A DNA stretch of 64,000 nucleotides from an alpha proteobacterium U9-1i (GCA_000974665.1 BBSY01000003.1:1054001-1118000), one strand, 5' to 3'. Numbered from the stretch's first letter, positions 41,896 through 51,105 are shown. The notes: generated from the letters alone by a model not told the origin. Made by a program: numbers and translations.

Positions 41896-43069
41896 CGCTC
41901 GTCAGCATCAAGGCCGCCGCTGCTGCGCACACGACGCCGCCGAGGAAAGTGGCTTGCGGACCAGCGACGTCCCACAACACGCCGGCGGCGACGCTTGCTC
42001 CAAGGAGCGCGACACCGGTCGCCAGATTGAAGACGCCGAAGGCCGAGCCTCTGAGCTCGGCCGGTGCGTTATCGGCGACAAGCTTAGCCAGCAGGCCCTG
42101 CGTCAGCGCCATGTGCGCACCCCAGAGCGCGATGCCGACGAAGACGCCGACAAGCCCTGGGCCAAACGCCAACGCCAGATCGGCGGCCACCAGCGCGGCG
42201 ATGCCCCAGAGGAAAAGCGTACGCGCTGGCAGCCGATCGGAAAGATCGCCGGCGGGATAGGCGCCGATCGAATAGACGACGTTCATCACCACCAAAACCA
42301 GCGGCGCCCACATCAGCGGCAAGCCCTGGTCCGACGCGCGAAGGATCAGGAAGGCTTCGCTGAACCGCGCCAAGGTGAAGACTACGCCCAGTGCGACGAC
42401 GCGCCAGAATGCCGGCGGCAAGCGCTTCAGATCGGCAATGCGGACGGGCGAACGCGCATGGTCGGAACCAGCCGCGCGATCTTCAACCCCAACGACGACA
42501 AGAATAACGGCGAGTACGGCCGGAATGAGCGCCGCCCAGAACACAGCGCGCATATTGCCGGCGAAGAGCGCCATGAGCGCGATCGCGATCAGCGGGCCGG
42601 CGAAGGCGCCGGCGGTGTCGAGCGCTTGGCGAAGTCCATAGGCGCGGCCGCGTATCTCTGGTGGCGTCACGTCAGCCACCAGCGCGTCGCGCGGCGCCCC
42701 ACGCAGACCTTTGCCGATGCGATCGGCGAAGCGCGCGCCAAAAACCAGAAGCGGCGTGGCGGCGATGGCGAAGAAGGGCTTGGAGAGAGCGCCCAGGCCA
42801 TAGCCCAAGAGGATGAGCGGCTTACGCCGCCCCATCCGGTCGGAGAGATAGCCGGAGAACACTTTCGAGATCGCCGCGGTCGATTCCGCCACCCCGTCGA
42901 TGATCCCGACCAGCAACACGCTTGCGCCCAAAGTCGTCGTCAGGAAGAGCGGCAACAGCGCGTGGATGGTCTCCGACGAGATGTCCATGAAGAAGCTGAC
43001 CAGGCCCAGCGCCCACACTGTGCGAGGGATCGGCGTGCGGCGGCGCTGTGTGGAAGAAGCGTCGGACAT
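41867..43069 (-). CDS. MFS transporter (drug/metal efflux type)
   Basis: 400 residues from ATG 43069 (43075 also in frame), with 12 membrane segments. The loop 2-3 signature is GYLSDRMGRRKPLILLGYGLG, with RGAPRDALVADVTPPEIRGRAYGLRQALDTAGAFAGPL after segment 4, which is characteristic of a group of bacterial MFS exporters often found with metal resistance. It is convergent with ardC and runs against the other element genes. It is probably cargo. The substrate is unknown. Confidence 0.8.
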   Translation of the reverse strand: MSDASSTQRRRTPIPRTVWALGLVSFFMDISSETIHALLPLFLTTTLGASVLLVGIIDGVAESTAAISKVFSGYLSDRMGRRKPLILLGYGLGALSKPFFAIAATPLLVFGARFADRIGKGLRGAPRDALVADVTPPEIRGRAYGLRQALDTAGAFAGPLIAIALMALFAGNMRAVFWAALIPAVLAVILVVVGVEDRAAGSDHARSPVRIADLKRLPPAFWRVVALGVVFTLARFSEAFLILRASDQGLPLMWAPLVLVVMNVVYSIGAYPAGDLSDRLPARTLFLWGIAALVAADLALAFGPGLVGVFVGIALWGAHMALTQGLLAKLVADNAPAELRGSAFGVFNLATGVALLGASVAAGVLWDVAGPQATFLGGVVCAAAAALMLTSVKRSLPPAH

Positions 43070-43344
43070 GCTCACTCACTTACTGGCGCGCAGACGCTCT
43101 GGAGCATCTCCACCTCATCCGCGCCCGTCGAATCAACGCCTCTAGCTGTGCGATTATGCGAGGCCGAGCCTTCACGGTCATGAGTTATTCCACCCGCCGT
43201 CCCTTGGTGCGCGCCTCTCAGCTTCGTGATTCAGTGTGATCGATAGTCTGTGTGAGTGAAAGGTCGAAGGATGGTGGGGTGGAAGGCAAGATAAAGGGCA
43301 CCCCACTCAGCACACCAATCGCTTGCAAACACTGGCGCAAATAC

Positions 43345-43391
43345 GAGGTGCGCGCGATGATCGCGAGGTGCGCACGAGGTGCGCGCACCTC
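43345..43391. repeat. Iteron-like repeats and palindrome before the relaxase gene (possible oriT or operator)
   Basis: GAGGTGCGC occurs at 43345, 43365 and 43376, and the last copy is half of a perfect 16-bp palindrome GAGGTGCG|CGCACCTC (43376-43391), 19 nt before the relaxase start. Repeats next to a relaxase are usual for oriT or for relaxase autoregulation. The stretch 43076-43344 shows no gene. Confidence 0.55.
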
Positions 43392-43410
43392 ACTCCGCTG
43401 AGCGTGCCCG

Positions 43411-44625
43411 ATGATCGACGCTGCAAGCATCAATCGACTCTTCCGCGCCGGAAAACTGAAGCGCGACATGTTCGGCGCGGAAGTGTTTCGGCCAGGTAAA
43501 TCACTCAACATCACACGCGCTCTAAATGCCGACATGCTCGAAGGCCGCCATGATGGACGCGCGAAAGCATCAGGCGGCGCCATGCGCGCCGGCTACGGCA
43601 AGAAGCTGCACAGTCTGGTTGGACCGTCGCGCCAACTGGCGCGGCGCACGTCACCGCAGGGTGCGCACGCGGGTTTCGATCCACGCCAACGCGCGATCGT
43701 GAAGATCCACTATTTCAACCACTCCGGCGGCGGTGGCGCCGCTTTACGCGCACACGCCCGATACGTGGCCCGCGATGCGGCCGCCCGAGCGCCAACACCT
43801 GGAGATGTCCCAGAACCCGACGCGCCGGCCGATCACGCCGAGGCGAAGGCGCGCGCCCACGGCAAGTATTTAGACCGTGCGGGCAACGGCGCCGCCTTCT
43901 ATGACGCGGCCTCGGATGCGGTCGACGGCGGCGAGCGAGCCGCCTCCTGGGCGCGGAGCGATCGCCGGCATTTCCGCCTGATCCTGGCGCCCGAGAACGG
44001 AACAAAGTTCGGCGACCTCAGAAGCTACACAAGGAAGGTCATGCGGCGTGCGGAGGTCACATTGGGCTCCAAACTCGAGTGGGTCGCGGTCGACCACTGG
44101 GATACTGACAATCCGCATACGCACATCATCCTGCGGGGCGTGCGCGGTGATGGGCGGGACCTCATCATTCCGAGGGAATTCGTTCAGCACGGCTTCCGCT
44201 CGGCCGCCCGCGATGTGGCCACGGAACGGCTTGGGCTGCGTACGCGGGAAGACGATCGTCTCGCACTGCACCGCGAGGTGCGAGCGCACCGGCCAACTCG
44301 GCTCGATCAGTGGATCGGCGATCAGCTCGACAAGGACGGCAAGGTGCGCATCGCGGACCTACGGGCGCCGAACGGCGATCCGGCTGCGACAGACGCCCTG
44401 AAAGGCCGCGCTCAAGAACTCCGGCGGCTCGGTCTGGCGACGGAGGTCCGGCGCAACGTGCTGCAGTTCGCGCCGAACTGGCGCGACGGGCTTAAGGCGC
44501 TCGAACTCCACCTCGACATCCGCAAGGCGCTGATGCAATCACGCGCCATCGACGCCGCTCGCGCGCAGCAGACCGGCAAGTCGATTTCAACGTTGCTGCG
44601 CGGCGGACAAGGGCCCGACCGCTGA
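43411..44625 (+). CDS. VirD2/TraI-like relaxase (mobilisation nuclease)
   Basis: 404 residues. The relaxase core lies in the middle: IVKIHYFNHSGGGGAALRAHARYVARD, then HFRLILAPENGTKFGDLRSYTRKVMRRAEVTLGSKLEWVAVDHWDTDNPHTHIILRGVRGDGRDLIIPREFV. D-N-P-H-T-H is the metal-binding His motif. Relaxases of this DUF3363-linked family usually run to 600 residues or more, so this one seems to lack its C-terminal domain. It nicks oriT and pilots DNA transfer. No coupling protein or type IV secretion genes follow. Confidence 0.8.
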   Translation: MIDAASINRLFRAGKLKRDMFGAEVFRPGKSLNITRALNADMLEGRHDGRAKASGGAMRAGYGKKLHSLVGPSRQLARRTSPQGAHAGFDPRQRAIVKIHYFNHSGGGGAALRAHARYVARDAAARAPTPGDVPEPDAPADHAEAKARAHGKYLDRAGNGAAFYDAASDAVDGGERAASWARSDRRHFRLILAPENGTKFGDLRSYTRKVMRRAEVTLGSKLEWVAVDHWDTDNPHTHIILRGVRGDGRDLIIPREFVQHGFRSAARDVATERLGLRTREDDRLALHREVRAHRPTRLDQWIGDQLDKDGKVRIADLRAPNGDPAATDALKGRAQELRRLGLATEVRRNVLQFAPNWRDGLKALELHLDIRKALMQSRAIDAARAQQTGKSISTLLRGGQGPDR

Positions 44626-44713
44626 GCTTTCGCGTCTCAAGCGAGCTCACCGTTTCCCGGCGTTTCCCGACCCGTTCCTGACGTTTCGGCGCCGACAACA
44701 TCGATGTCCAACA

Positions 44714-44947
44714 ATGGAGTTCTCGATGTCTGCCGCCGCCAACGCCGCGCCTGACGATGACCTGCTGACCGATGAAGACGTGGTCGCGCGTTATCGCGGT
44801 CGCATCACTCTGGGCACGCTCCGCAACTGGCGCGCCCTCAAGATCGGTCCGCCTTACGTCAAGGTCGGCAAGGCCGTGCTTTATAGCCGCTCCGCATTGC
44901 AGGCGTGGGACAAGCGCAACACCGTGGCCTGCAGCAAGCTCACCTAG
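44714..44947 (+). CDS. AlpA/excisionase-like HTH protein
   Basis: 77 residues (or 73 from ATG 44726). It reads LLTDEDVVARYRGRITLGTLRNWRALKIGPPYVKVGKAVLYSRSALQAWDKRN, the MerR-type HTH of AlpA-like regulators and excisionases that accompany mobile elements. It lies directly after the relaxase and overlaps the convergent nuclease gene by 4 nt. Confidence 0.75.
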   Translation: MEFSMSAAANAAPDDDLLTDEDVVARYRGRITLGTLRNWRALKIGPPYVKVGKAVLYSRSALQAWDKRNTVACSKLT

Positions 44948-45360
44948 TTACCGCCCGTGGGTGCGCCCGCCGCCCGCAGCAGATCGCCGATCTCCCGGCC
45001 ATCAATGCGGCACACTGCGATCACGCGGTCATACACGATGACTCGGCCGCTTCGGCCGCGCCTCGCGGTGCAGCTGGCTGGTCGCCCCAGAGCCACCTGT
45101 TCCAAGAAGCGCTTCGATCGAGGTCCGTCCGGTGAGCGGAGCTCCGGCGCGTCGAAGTCGCCGAGACGCACTTCGATCCAGGTGCTCGGATCATCCGAAT
45201 TTCCAACGCAGAGACTGTCGCCGTCGCCGACGTACCGCACCGTTCCGCTGAACGTCTCACCGGCGCGGCGCGGCAGCTCCGCCGTGCATGGATCAGCATA
45301 CGCGATGCTGGGCGCCAACACAAAAAGACCGAGCGTGGCGATTGCGGCAATGAGCTTCAT
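44944..45360 (-). CDS. Secreted thermonuclease-like (SNase) protein
   Basis: 138 residues. Signal peptide (LIAAIATLGLFVLAPSIAYA), then FSGTVRYVGDGDSLCVG, WIEVRLGDFDAPELRSPDG and AGRVIVYDRVIAVCRIDGREI-type blocks of the staphylococcal nuclease fold. The Asp pair (DGDS, GDFDAPE) and the first Arg (VRLGD) are present. The second half is shorter than usual and ends in PTGGN. Such nucleases are common cargo of alphaproteobacterial conjugative elements. Confidence 0.75.
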   Translation of the reverse strand: MKLIAAIATLGLFVLAPSIAYADPCTAELPRRAGETFSGTVRYVGDGDSLCVGNSDDPSTWIEVRLGDFDAPELRSPDGPRSKRFLEQVALGRPASCTARRGRSGRVIVYDRVIAVCRIDGREIGDLLRAAGAPTGGN

Positions 45361-45567
45361 GATCGATCATTCTCCACGTGATGGAGTATTTCTCGATTCC
45401 AATTCCAACGCGAATGTGCGATGACGTGATCGAGCGTGTTTTGCGTGTGATGAGCGTGATGATTGCGAGTGGGGTTTGTCCTACTGATCCCCATAGCGGC
45501 GCCTTCTCACCGCGCGCGGACACAAATATGCAAGTAGTTCAACGGCGAACGAGCACGTTGGGAAAGC

Positions 45568-45728
45568 GCCACAATCACCCGAGCGGCGATCCCAAGCCAT
45601 CGACCCAAGACATCCACATCACCCGTGAAATCGTCGCCGCCACCACCGCCGTCGGCGTGAAGGTGCACGATCATCTCATTATCGGCCGCAACGGCGCCGC
45701 AAGCTTCAAGACGATGGGCTTGCTCTAA
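45568..45728 (+). pseudogene. 3' fragment of radC
   Basis: HNHPSGDPKPSTQDIHITR and VHDHLIIGRNGAASFKTMGLL are the JAMM-motif part and end of RadC-family proteins. The frame runs upstream to 45378, but that part shows no RadC sequence, so the N-terminal three-quarters are missing. RadC proteins often lie inside mobile elements. This fragment is the last element-type sequence before the chromosomal genes. Confidence 0.75.
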
Positions 45729-45812
45729 CTCTCAGCGCCGCCTAGACAGCCTCCGAGCGCCGACCATACAGGCCTGTATGGCGACCAAACCAGCGCCGAG
45801 GGGAAACGCCAG

Positions 45813-47147
45813 ATGAGTGACGCAGTGGCAGCCCATCCGGGCTATGGCACGAAATCCTATCGCGCCTACGTGCTCGGCGTTTTGCTGGTCGTCTACACGT
45901 TCAACTTCATTGACCGCATCCTGATCGGCATCGTCGGCGAGGATTTGAAGCACGATCTCGGCGTCAGCGATTTCCAGCTGGGCCTGCTCGGCGGGCCGGC
46001 GTTCGCGATCCTCTACACATTGCTCGGCATCCCGATCGCGCGCTACGCCGAACGCGGCAACCGCATCACCATCGTCTCGATCGGCGCGGCGGTGTGGAGC
46101 CTGATGACGGCGCTTTGCGGCTTTGCGAACTCGTTCCTCCAACTCGTGCTCGCCCGCATCGGCGTCGGCATCGGCGAAGCCGCGTGCATCCCGCCCTCGC
46201 ACTCGGCGATCTCGGACTATTTCCCCACCGAACGCCGCGCCACCGCGCTCTCGATCTTCGCACTCGGCATTCCCATCGGCACGATGATGGCGGCGGTCGG
46301 CGGCGGCTGGCTGGTGCAGAACTTCGATTGGCGCTCGGCCTTCTGGCTGCTTGGCGCGCCGGGCCTCGTGGCCGCCCTCATTCTCAAGCTCACCGTGCGC
46401 GAACCGCCGCGCGTCGCCGCCGCAAGCAAAGCGCCAAGCTTCGGCGAAACCTTCAAAGTGCTCGCCAGCAAGCCGTCGTTTTGGCACGTCGCGTTTGCCG
46501 GCGCGCTCATGAGCTTCGTCGGCTACGCTAACGCGCAATTCCTTGTTTCCTTCACCGTGCGCAATTACGGGCTCTCGATCGCGGAAGCGTCCTACGCGTT
46601 CGGCGCCATCGCCGGCTTCGCCGTCGCCATCGGCACATTCCTCGGCGGCTTCCTCGGAGACCGTTTATCCGCACGCCATCCGCGTGTGCTGGCGTGGCTG
46701 CCCGCACTCGGCATCGCGGTGTGCGTTCCCGCCTACGGGCTCGCGTTCATGCAACAGAGCTTCGGCGCCGCCTTCGCCATCCTCATGGTCGCGCCAATCT
46801 TCCACTACCTTTATCTCGGCCCCATGTTCGCCGTCACCCAAGGCGTCGCTGAACCTCGCACGCGCGCCACCGCGGCTGCTTTGCTGCTGCTGATCGTGAA
46901 CCTCATCGGCTACGGCTTGGGGCCGCCAACCATCGGCGCGCTCGCGGATTATTTCGCCAACCAATCGCTCGCCGCCGAGGGCCTCGCGCTCGCCGCCTGC
47001 CGCACCGCCGAAGCGCCAGCGGCCTGCGGCCCAGCGCAAGCGCTCGGCATCAAATACGCACTGGTCTGGGGCCTCGTGGTGATGGTGTGGGCTGGCGTGC
47101 ACTTCTTGATCGCCGGCCGCACCTTGCAGCGCGACCGCGTCGGTTGA
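45813..47147 (+). CDS. Spinster-like MFS transporter
   Basis: 444 residues with 12 membrane segments. YRAYVLGVLLVVYTFNFIDRILIGIVGEDLKHDLGVSDFQLGLLGGPAFAILYTLLGIPIARYAERGNR is the typical start of this proteobacterial MFS group, and GIGEAACIPPSHSAISDYFPTERRATALSIFALGIPIGTM follows. The substrate is unknown (lipid-like or organic acids in relatives). It is the first gene of the chromosomal part and is followed by purB 33 nt later on the same strand. Confidence 0.85.
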   Translation: MSDAVAAHPGYGTKSYRAYVLGVLLVVYTFNFIDRILIGIVGEDLKHDLGVSDFQLGLLGGPAFAILYTLLGIPIARYAERGNRITIVSIGAAVWSLMTALCGFANSFLQLVLARIGVGIGEAACIPPSHSAISDYFPTERRATALSIFALGIPIGTMMAAVGGGWLVQNFDWRSAFWLLGAPGLVAALILKLTVREPPRVAAASKAPSFGETFKVLASKPSFWHVAFAGALMSFVGYANAQFLVSFTVRNYGLSIAEASYAFGAIAGFAVAIGTFLGGFLGDRLSARHPRVLAWLPALGIAVCVPAYGLAFMQQSFGAAFAILMVAPIFHYLYLGPMFAVTQGVAEPRTRATAAALLLLIVNLIGYGLGPPTIGALADYFANQSLAAEGLALAACRTAEAPAACGPAQALGIKYALVWGLVVMVWAGVHFLIAGRTLQRDRVG

Positions 47148-47180
47148 CGCAAGCGGCTGAGGGCTCCAAACCCTGGCCGC

Positions 47181-48488
47181 ATGATTCCGCGTTACGCACG
47201 ACCTGAAATGACGGCCATTTGGTCCGCAGAAGCCCGTTATGGCGTTTGGCTTGAGATCGAGACGCTCGCCATGGAAGCCATGGCCGAGTTCGGCACGATC
47301 CCGAAGAGCGCCGCCGACGCCTATCGCGCCAAAGGCCAATTCGAGGTCGCGCGCATCGATGAGATCGAGCGCGAGGTAAAGCACGACGTTATCGCCTTCC
47401 TCACCAGCGTCTCCGAGCATGTCGGCCCTGAGAGCCGCTTCGCCCACCAGGGCATGACGTCAAGCGATGTGCTCGACACCTGCCTTGCCGTGCAGCTCGT
47501 GCGCGCAAGCGATCTCCTGATCGCCGGCTGCGAGCGCGTTATGGCGGCGCTGAAAACACGCGCCCTCGAATTCAAAATGACGCCGACCATCGGGCGCAGC
47601 CACGGCATCCATGCCGAGCCGACCACGTTCGGCCTCAAGCTCGCCGGCCACTACGCCGAGTTCGCACGCAATCGCGAACGCCTGCACATGGCGAAGTTCG
47701 AGATCGCCACCTGCGCCATCTCCGGCGCCGTCGGCACCTTCGCGCAGATCGATCCGCGCGTTGAGGCATACGTCGCCGAGAAACTCGGCCTCGTGCCGGA
47801 GCCGGTGTCCACGCAAGTCATCCCGCGCGACCGCCACGCAGCGTTCTTCGCCGCGTTGGGCGTCGTCGCCGCTGGGATCGAGCGCCTCGCCACCGAAGTA
47901 CGTCACCTCCAGCGCACCGAGGTGCTCGAAGCGGAAGAATTTTTCGAGCCCGGCCAAAAGGGCTCCTCGGCCATGCCACACAAGCGCAACCCCGTGCTCA
48001 CGGAAAACCTCTGCGGCCTCGCCCGCCTGGTGCGCAGCGCCGTCACGCCGGCGATGGAGAACGTCGCACTCTGGCATGAGCGGGACATCAGCCATTCAAG
48101 CGTCGAACGCGGCATCGGCCCCGACGCCACCATCCACCTCGATTTCGCCCTGCACCGCATGGCGGTGGTGATGGAAAAGCTGGTCGTCTACCCGGAAAAC
48201 ATGGCGCGCAATTTGGCGCTGCTCGGTGGCCTGCACAATTCGCAGCGCGTGATGCTGGCGCTTACGCAAGCAGGCGTCAGCCGCGAGGACGCGTATCGGC
48301 TCGTACAGCGCAACGCCATGGCGGTTTGGCAAAGCCCGCCGCCGCGTCCGGAAACGGCTCTCATCGACCGTCTCAAGGCCGATGCCGACGTGACCGCCAA
48401 GCTCGACGCAAACGCGCTCGCCGGCTGCTTCGACGACGCGCACCATTTCGCGCGGGTGGACGATATCTTTGCGCGGGTGTTCGGTTAA
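47181..48488 (+). CDS. purB: Adenylosuccinate lyase
   Basis: 435 residues. The fumarase/aspartase signature is GSSAMPHKRNPVLTENL (about residues 263-279). The general acid-base His lies in GRSHGIHAEPTTFG (TIGRSHG) and the TSSDVLDT block near residue 93 is intact. It splits SAICAR to AICAR and adenylosuccinate to AMP in purine synthesis. Other purine genes follow downstream (purC, purS, purQ). Its stop overlaps a convergent lipoprotein gene by 4 nt. Confidence 0.95.
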   Translation: MIPRYARPEMTAIWSAEARYGVWLEIETLAMEAMAEFGTIPKSAADAYRAKGQFEVARIDEIEREVKHDVIAFLTSVSEHVGPESRFAHQGMTSSDVLDTCLAVQLVRASDLLIAGCERVMAALKTRALEFKMTPTIGRSHGIHAEPTTFGLKLAGHYAEFARNRERLHMAKFEIATCAISGAVGTFAQIDPRVEAYVAEKLGLVPEPVSTQVIPRDRHAAFFAALGVVAAGIERLATEVRHLQRTEVLEAEEFFEPGQKGSSAMPHKRNPVLTENLCGLARLVRSAVTPAMENVALWHERDISHSSVERGIGPDATIHLDFALHRMAVVMEKLVVYPENMARNLALLGGLHNSQRVMLALTQAGVSREDAYRLVQRNAMAVWQSPPPRPETALIDRLKADADVTAKLDANALAGCFDDAHHFARVDDIFARVFG

Positions 48489-49108
48489 ACCCGCGCTGCC
48501 GCGATCTTCGCCTCGATCGTATCCATCAAGCTTTGCATTTCGCTGCGCGCCTGTTGCGCGCGCAGGTAATAACGTTGCCGCACATCATAGGCGCGCTCTG
48601 TATCGCCGCGATCTTCCAGACGCTGCGCGCGCTGTTCGGCCCGCTCCGCCGCGACCTGCTCACGCGCCATGAGCTGCTGCAGCTGCATCACCTCCGCGCA
48701 CGCACTCTGCATCCCGTCACGGAACACGCGGCGCTGATCATCTAGTCCGACGGAGAGATCAATCATCTGCGCGCCCTCGCGCGCCTCGCCCGCCAAATCC
48801 TCGGCGCCGACATACCCGGCGATGATGGCGCCCATGACCGCGAGTTCGGCGCCGTCCATCTCACGGTCGCTGCCGAGCGAGTCTGCGAAGTTCGGCCACA
48901 CGACGCCCTCGCGCTCACGCGACGCCGAATGCAAACCCACCGCCGCGCGGAAGGTCGCGCGGCCTGCTTCCGTGCAGATGTCGATGGTCGAGGCGCCGCG
49001 GCCAATCTCATCCACGATTGCGCTCGCCTCGGCCGGCGTCAGCGACAGCGGCGCCGCCGGCGTGCACGCCGCGACCGCAATCGCGCATATCCATCTCCGC
49101 GGCATCAT
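48485..49108 (-). CDS. Putative lipoprotein with helical C-terminus
   Basis: About 207 residues from ATG 49108. ICAIAVAACTPAAP gives a lipobox. The mature protein has a helical middle (ELAVMGAIIAGYVGAEDLAGEAREGAQMIDLSVGLDDQRRVFRDGMQSACAEVMQLQQLM) and a coiled-coil-like end (REQVAAERAEQRAQRLEDRGDTERAYDVRQRYYLRAQQARSEMQSL). No known family. It is convergent with purB. Confidence 0.65.
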   Translation of the reverse strand: MMPRRWICAIAVAACTPAAPLSLTPAEASAIVDEIGRGASTIDICTEAGRATFRAAVGLHSASREREGVVWPNFADSLGSDREMDGAELAVMGAIIAGYVGAEDLAGEAREGAQMIDLSVGLDDQRRVFRDGMQSACAEVMQLQQLMAREQVAAERAEQRAQRLEDRGDTERAYDVRQRYYLRAQQARSEMQSLMDTIEAKIAAARV

Positions 49109-49202
49109 CTCGCTCCCGCACGCCTTCTCGCCGGCAAACGTAGAGAAAACGTGCAACGGCAGCGTAAACGCGCGCTTGACCCTTCGCGCCGCTTATGCTT
49201 TG

Positions 49203-49218
49203 TGTTGCAAAGTACTTT
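49203..49218. promoter_or_regulatory. Candidate operator before the secreted protein gene
   Basis: AAAGTACTTT (49209-49218) is a perfect 10-bp palindrome, and CTTTG-tgttg-CAAAG overlaps its left side. It sits 14 nt before the next start codon, a repressor-like position. No regulator gene is near. Confidence 0.35.
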
Positions 49219-49232
49219 TACGGAGCCACATA

Positions 49233-49790
49233 ATGCTGCGACTCGTCACCTTTGTGATCGCCTTAAGTCTGTCCGCGCTGTCGATTGAACCGGCGCAAGC
49301 CCAGACCGCTCAGGCCGCCCATCGCGGGCCTGATCTAGCCGCCCAGCGCGCGGCGATGGCGCGCCTATCCGGCATGATCGGTGATTGGACGGGTGAGGTC
49401 GCCGTGACGTTCCCCGCCGCGCGCACCGTCCACCAGGTCGAGCACATCGAAAGCGAGATGGACGGTCTGCTCCTGGTGATCCGAGGCAACGGCTTTGCCG
49501 AAGCTACGCATACTGGAGCACCGATTTTTCAGGCTTTTGGCGTCATTTCGTACAACGAGCAGCGCCAGGTCTACGAGTTCCGCGTGTACAATGACGGGCG
49601 CGCCGCCACCGCAGAAGCGCGCTTCCTCGACGATGGCCGTCTGCAATGGACGATGAATTTCGCGCCGGTGATCGTCCGCTACACCATTACGCTCGGTGAG
49701 GGGCGCTGGAACGAGATCGGCGAGATGAGCCGCGACAACGGCGCAACGTGGGCGCGCACGCTTGAGATGAATCTGACGCGCAACCCCTAG
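49233..49790 (+). CDS. Secreted DUF1579-like protein
   Basis: 185 residues from ATG 49233. Signal peptide (TFVIALSLSALSIEPAQAQ), then MARLSGMIGDWTGEVAVTFPA, MDGLLLVIRGNGF, FQAFGVISYNEQRQVYEFRVYNDGR, and WNEIGEMSRDNGATWARTLEMNL. The pattern (G-x-W-x-G ... G-x-x-S-Y ... Y-x-F-R) is that of DUF1579-type lipocalin-like barrels of unknown ligand. It stands alone with a palindromic site upstream. Confidence 0.6.
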   Translation: MLRLVTFVIALSLSALSIEPAQAQTAQAAHRGPDLAAQRAAMARLSGMIGDWTGEVAVTFPAARTVHQVEHIESEMDGLLLVIRGNGFAEATHTGAPIFQAFGVISYNEQRQVYEFRVYNDGRAATAEARFLDDGRLQWTMNFAPVIVRYTITLGEGRWNEIGEMSRDNGATWARTLEMNLTRNP

Positions 49791-49804
49791 CCGCGCGCCG
49801 TCGC

Positions 49805-49825
49805 CCGGGAGCCTTTAGCTCCCGG
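49805..49825. terminator. Convergent hairpin
   Basis: CCGGGAGC / GCTCCCGG (49805-49812, 49818-49825) lies between two convergent genes, and the stop of the minus-strand gene is in the loop. There is no T-run, so termination efficiency is doubtful. Confidence 0.4.
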
Positions 49826-50138
49826 CGGCGATCTGCGACCGCGCCTCGGACAAGCACTCGTCCATCTTGGTGCGGATTTGGTGGTCGGAGAGCGTCACCG
49901 AATGCAAATCCAGATCGCTGCGAATTTTTTTGAACAGATCCTCAACGCCCGCCTCTTCCAGGTCCGCGATCACCACGGACTTGGCGTAATCTTCGGCCGC
50001 GTCGTCCGCGAGCCCCATAAGACCGGCCGCCCAACGCCCCACAAGCTTCGCCCGGCGCGCCTGGGTCTTGAATTCAAGCTGTTGATCTAGCTCGAATTTC
50101 TTCTCGGCGGCACGCTCACGCTTGTCGAATTCGCTCAT
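49815..50138 (-). CDS. F1-ATPase inhibitor zeta subunit (DUF1476)
   Basis: 107 residues, the exact family length. It starts MSEFDKRERAAEKKFELDQQLEFKTQARRAKLVGRWAAGLMGL, the hallmark of DUF1476. Its N-terminal segment inhibits the F1 part of the alphaproteobacterial ATP synthase by blocking wasteful ATP hydrolysis. The family is nearly restricted to Alphaproteobacteria and supports the assignment of this window. It is divergent from purC. Confidence 0.9.
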   Translation of the reverse strand: MSEFDKRERAAEKKFELDQQLEFKTQARRAKLVGRWAAGLMGLADDAAEDYAKSVVIADLEEAGVEDLFKKIRSDLDLHSVTLSDHQIRTKMDECLSEARSQIAAGS

Positions 50139-50349
50139 TGCCTTCGGCCTCGTCGGTCAGATTAGGGTCAAGTTGAGGGCTATCCATAAGTAGCCCCAGC
50201 CGGGCTATCAACCCGGCTGACATCAAGCTTCGCCGGGCGGCCGCGCGACATTGTGGCCGCGTCCCCCGTAACCTAAGTTCTTTCCCTGACGCGCCGCGAT
50301 TCCGCTGGCCGCGCTGCCGGCGTCGCCGGAGCCCCATGAGGAGGGCCCC

Positions 50350-51099
50350 ATGTCCCGTCGCAAGAAGATTTACGAAGGCAAGGCCAAGATCCTGTACGAG
50401 GGTCCCGAACCGGGCACCCTCATCCAATATTTCAAGGACGACGCCACCGCGTTCAACGCGCAGAAAAAGGCGATCCTCGAAGGCAAGGGCGTCATCAACA
50501 ACCAGATCTCCGGGTTCATCATGCAGAACCTGAACGCGATCGGCGTGCCCACGCACTACATCAAGACCATGAACATGCGCGAACAGCTGGTTCGCGAGGT
50601 CGAGATCATCCCGCTCGAAGTCGTGTGCCGCAACGTGGCGGCGGGCTCGCTCTCGACGCGCCTCGGTATCGAAGAAGGCACGCCCCTGCCGCGCTCGATC
50701 ATCGAGTTTTATTATAAGAACGACGCGCTCGGCGATCCGATCGTCGCCGAGGAACACATCACCGCGTTCAACTGGGCGTCGACCCAGGAGATCGACGACA
50801 TTATGGCGCTGACGCTGCGCGTGAACGATTATCTGTTCGGCCTGTTTGGCGGCGTCGGCATCAAGCTCATCGATTTCAAAATCGAGTTCGGCCGGCTCTA
50901 TGAAGGCGACATGGTCCGCACCGTGATCGCCGACGAGATCAGCCCCGACAGCGCGCGGCTGTGGGACATGCAGACCAACGAGAAAATGGACAAGGATCGC
51001 TTCCGCCGCGACCTCGGCAACGTCACCGAGGCCTACGTGGAAGTGGCGCGCCGGCTCGGCATCCTCAAGCAAGCCGCCGGCGGCGAAAGCGTGCATTGA
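50350..51099 (+). CDS. purC: SAICAR synthase
   Basis: 249 residues. [35 protein letters not shown] opens the fold; [37 protein letters not shown] holds the substrate loop; IDFKIEFGR and [15 protein letters not shown] carry the metal/ATP-binding residues. It joins aspartate to CAIR. GGAG occurs 7 nt upstream. A hairpin follows the gene, then purS. Confidence 0.95.
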   Translation: MSRRKKIYEGKAKILYEGPEPGTLIQYFKDDATAFNAQKKAILEGKGVINNQISGFIMQNLNAIGVPTHYIKTMNMREQLVREVEIIPLEVVCRNVAAGSLSTRLGIEEGTPLPRSIIEFYYKNDALGDPIVAEEHITAFNWASTQEIDDIMALTLRVNDYLFGLFGGVGIKLIDFKIEFGRLYEGDMVRTVIADEISPDSARLWDMQTNEKMDKDRFRRDLGNVTEAYVEVARRLGILKQAAGGESVH

Positions 51100-51105
51100 G
51101 CGCAA

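Noticed and set aside
41870-43183. A 437-codon plus-strand frame opposite the MFS gene
   Set aside because: Its product is Arg/Gln/Glu/His-rich without domains and mirrors the MFS gene on the minus strand.
50116-51105. A 329-codon minus-strand frame opposite purC
   Set aside because: purC on the plus strand is certain; the opposite frame is a codon-bias shadow.
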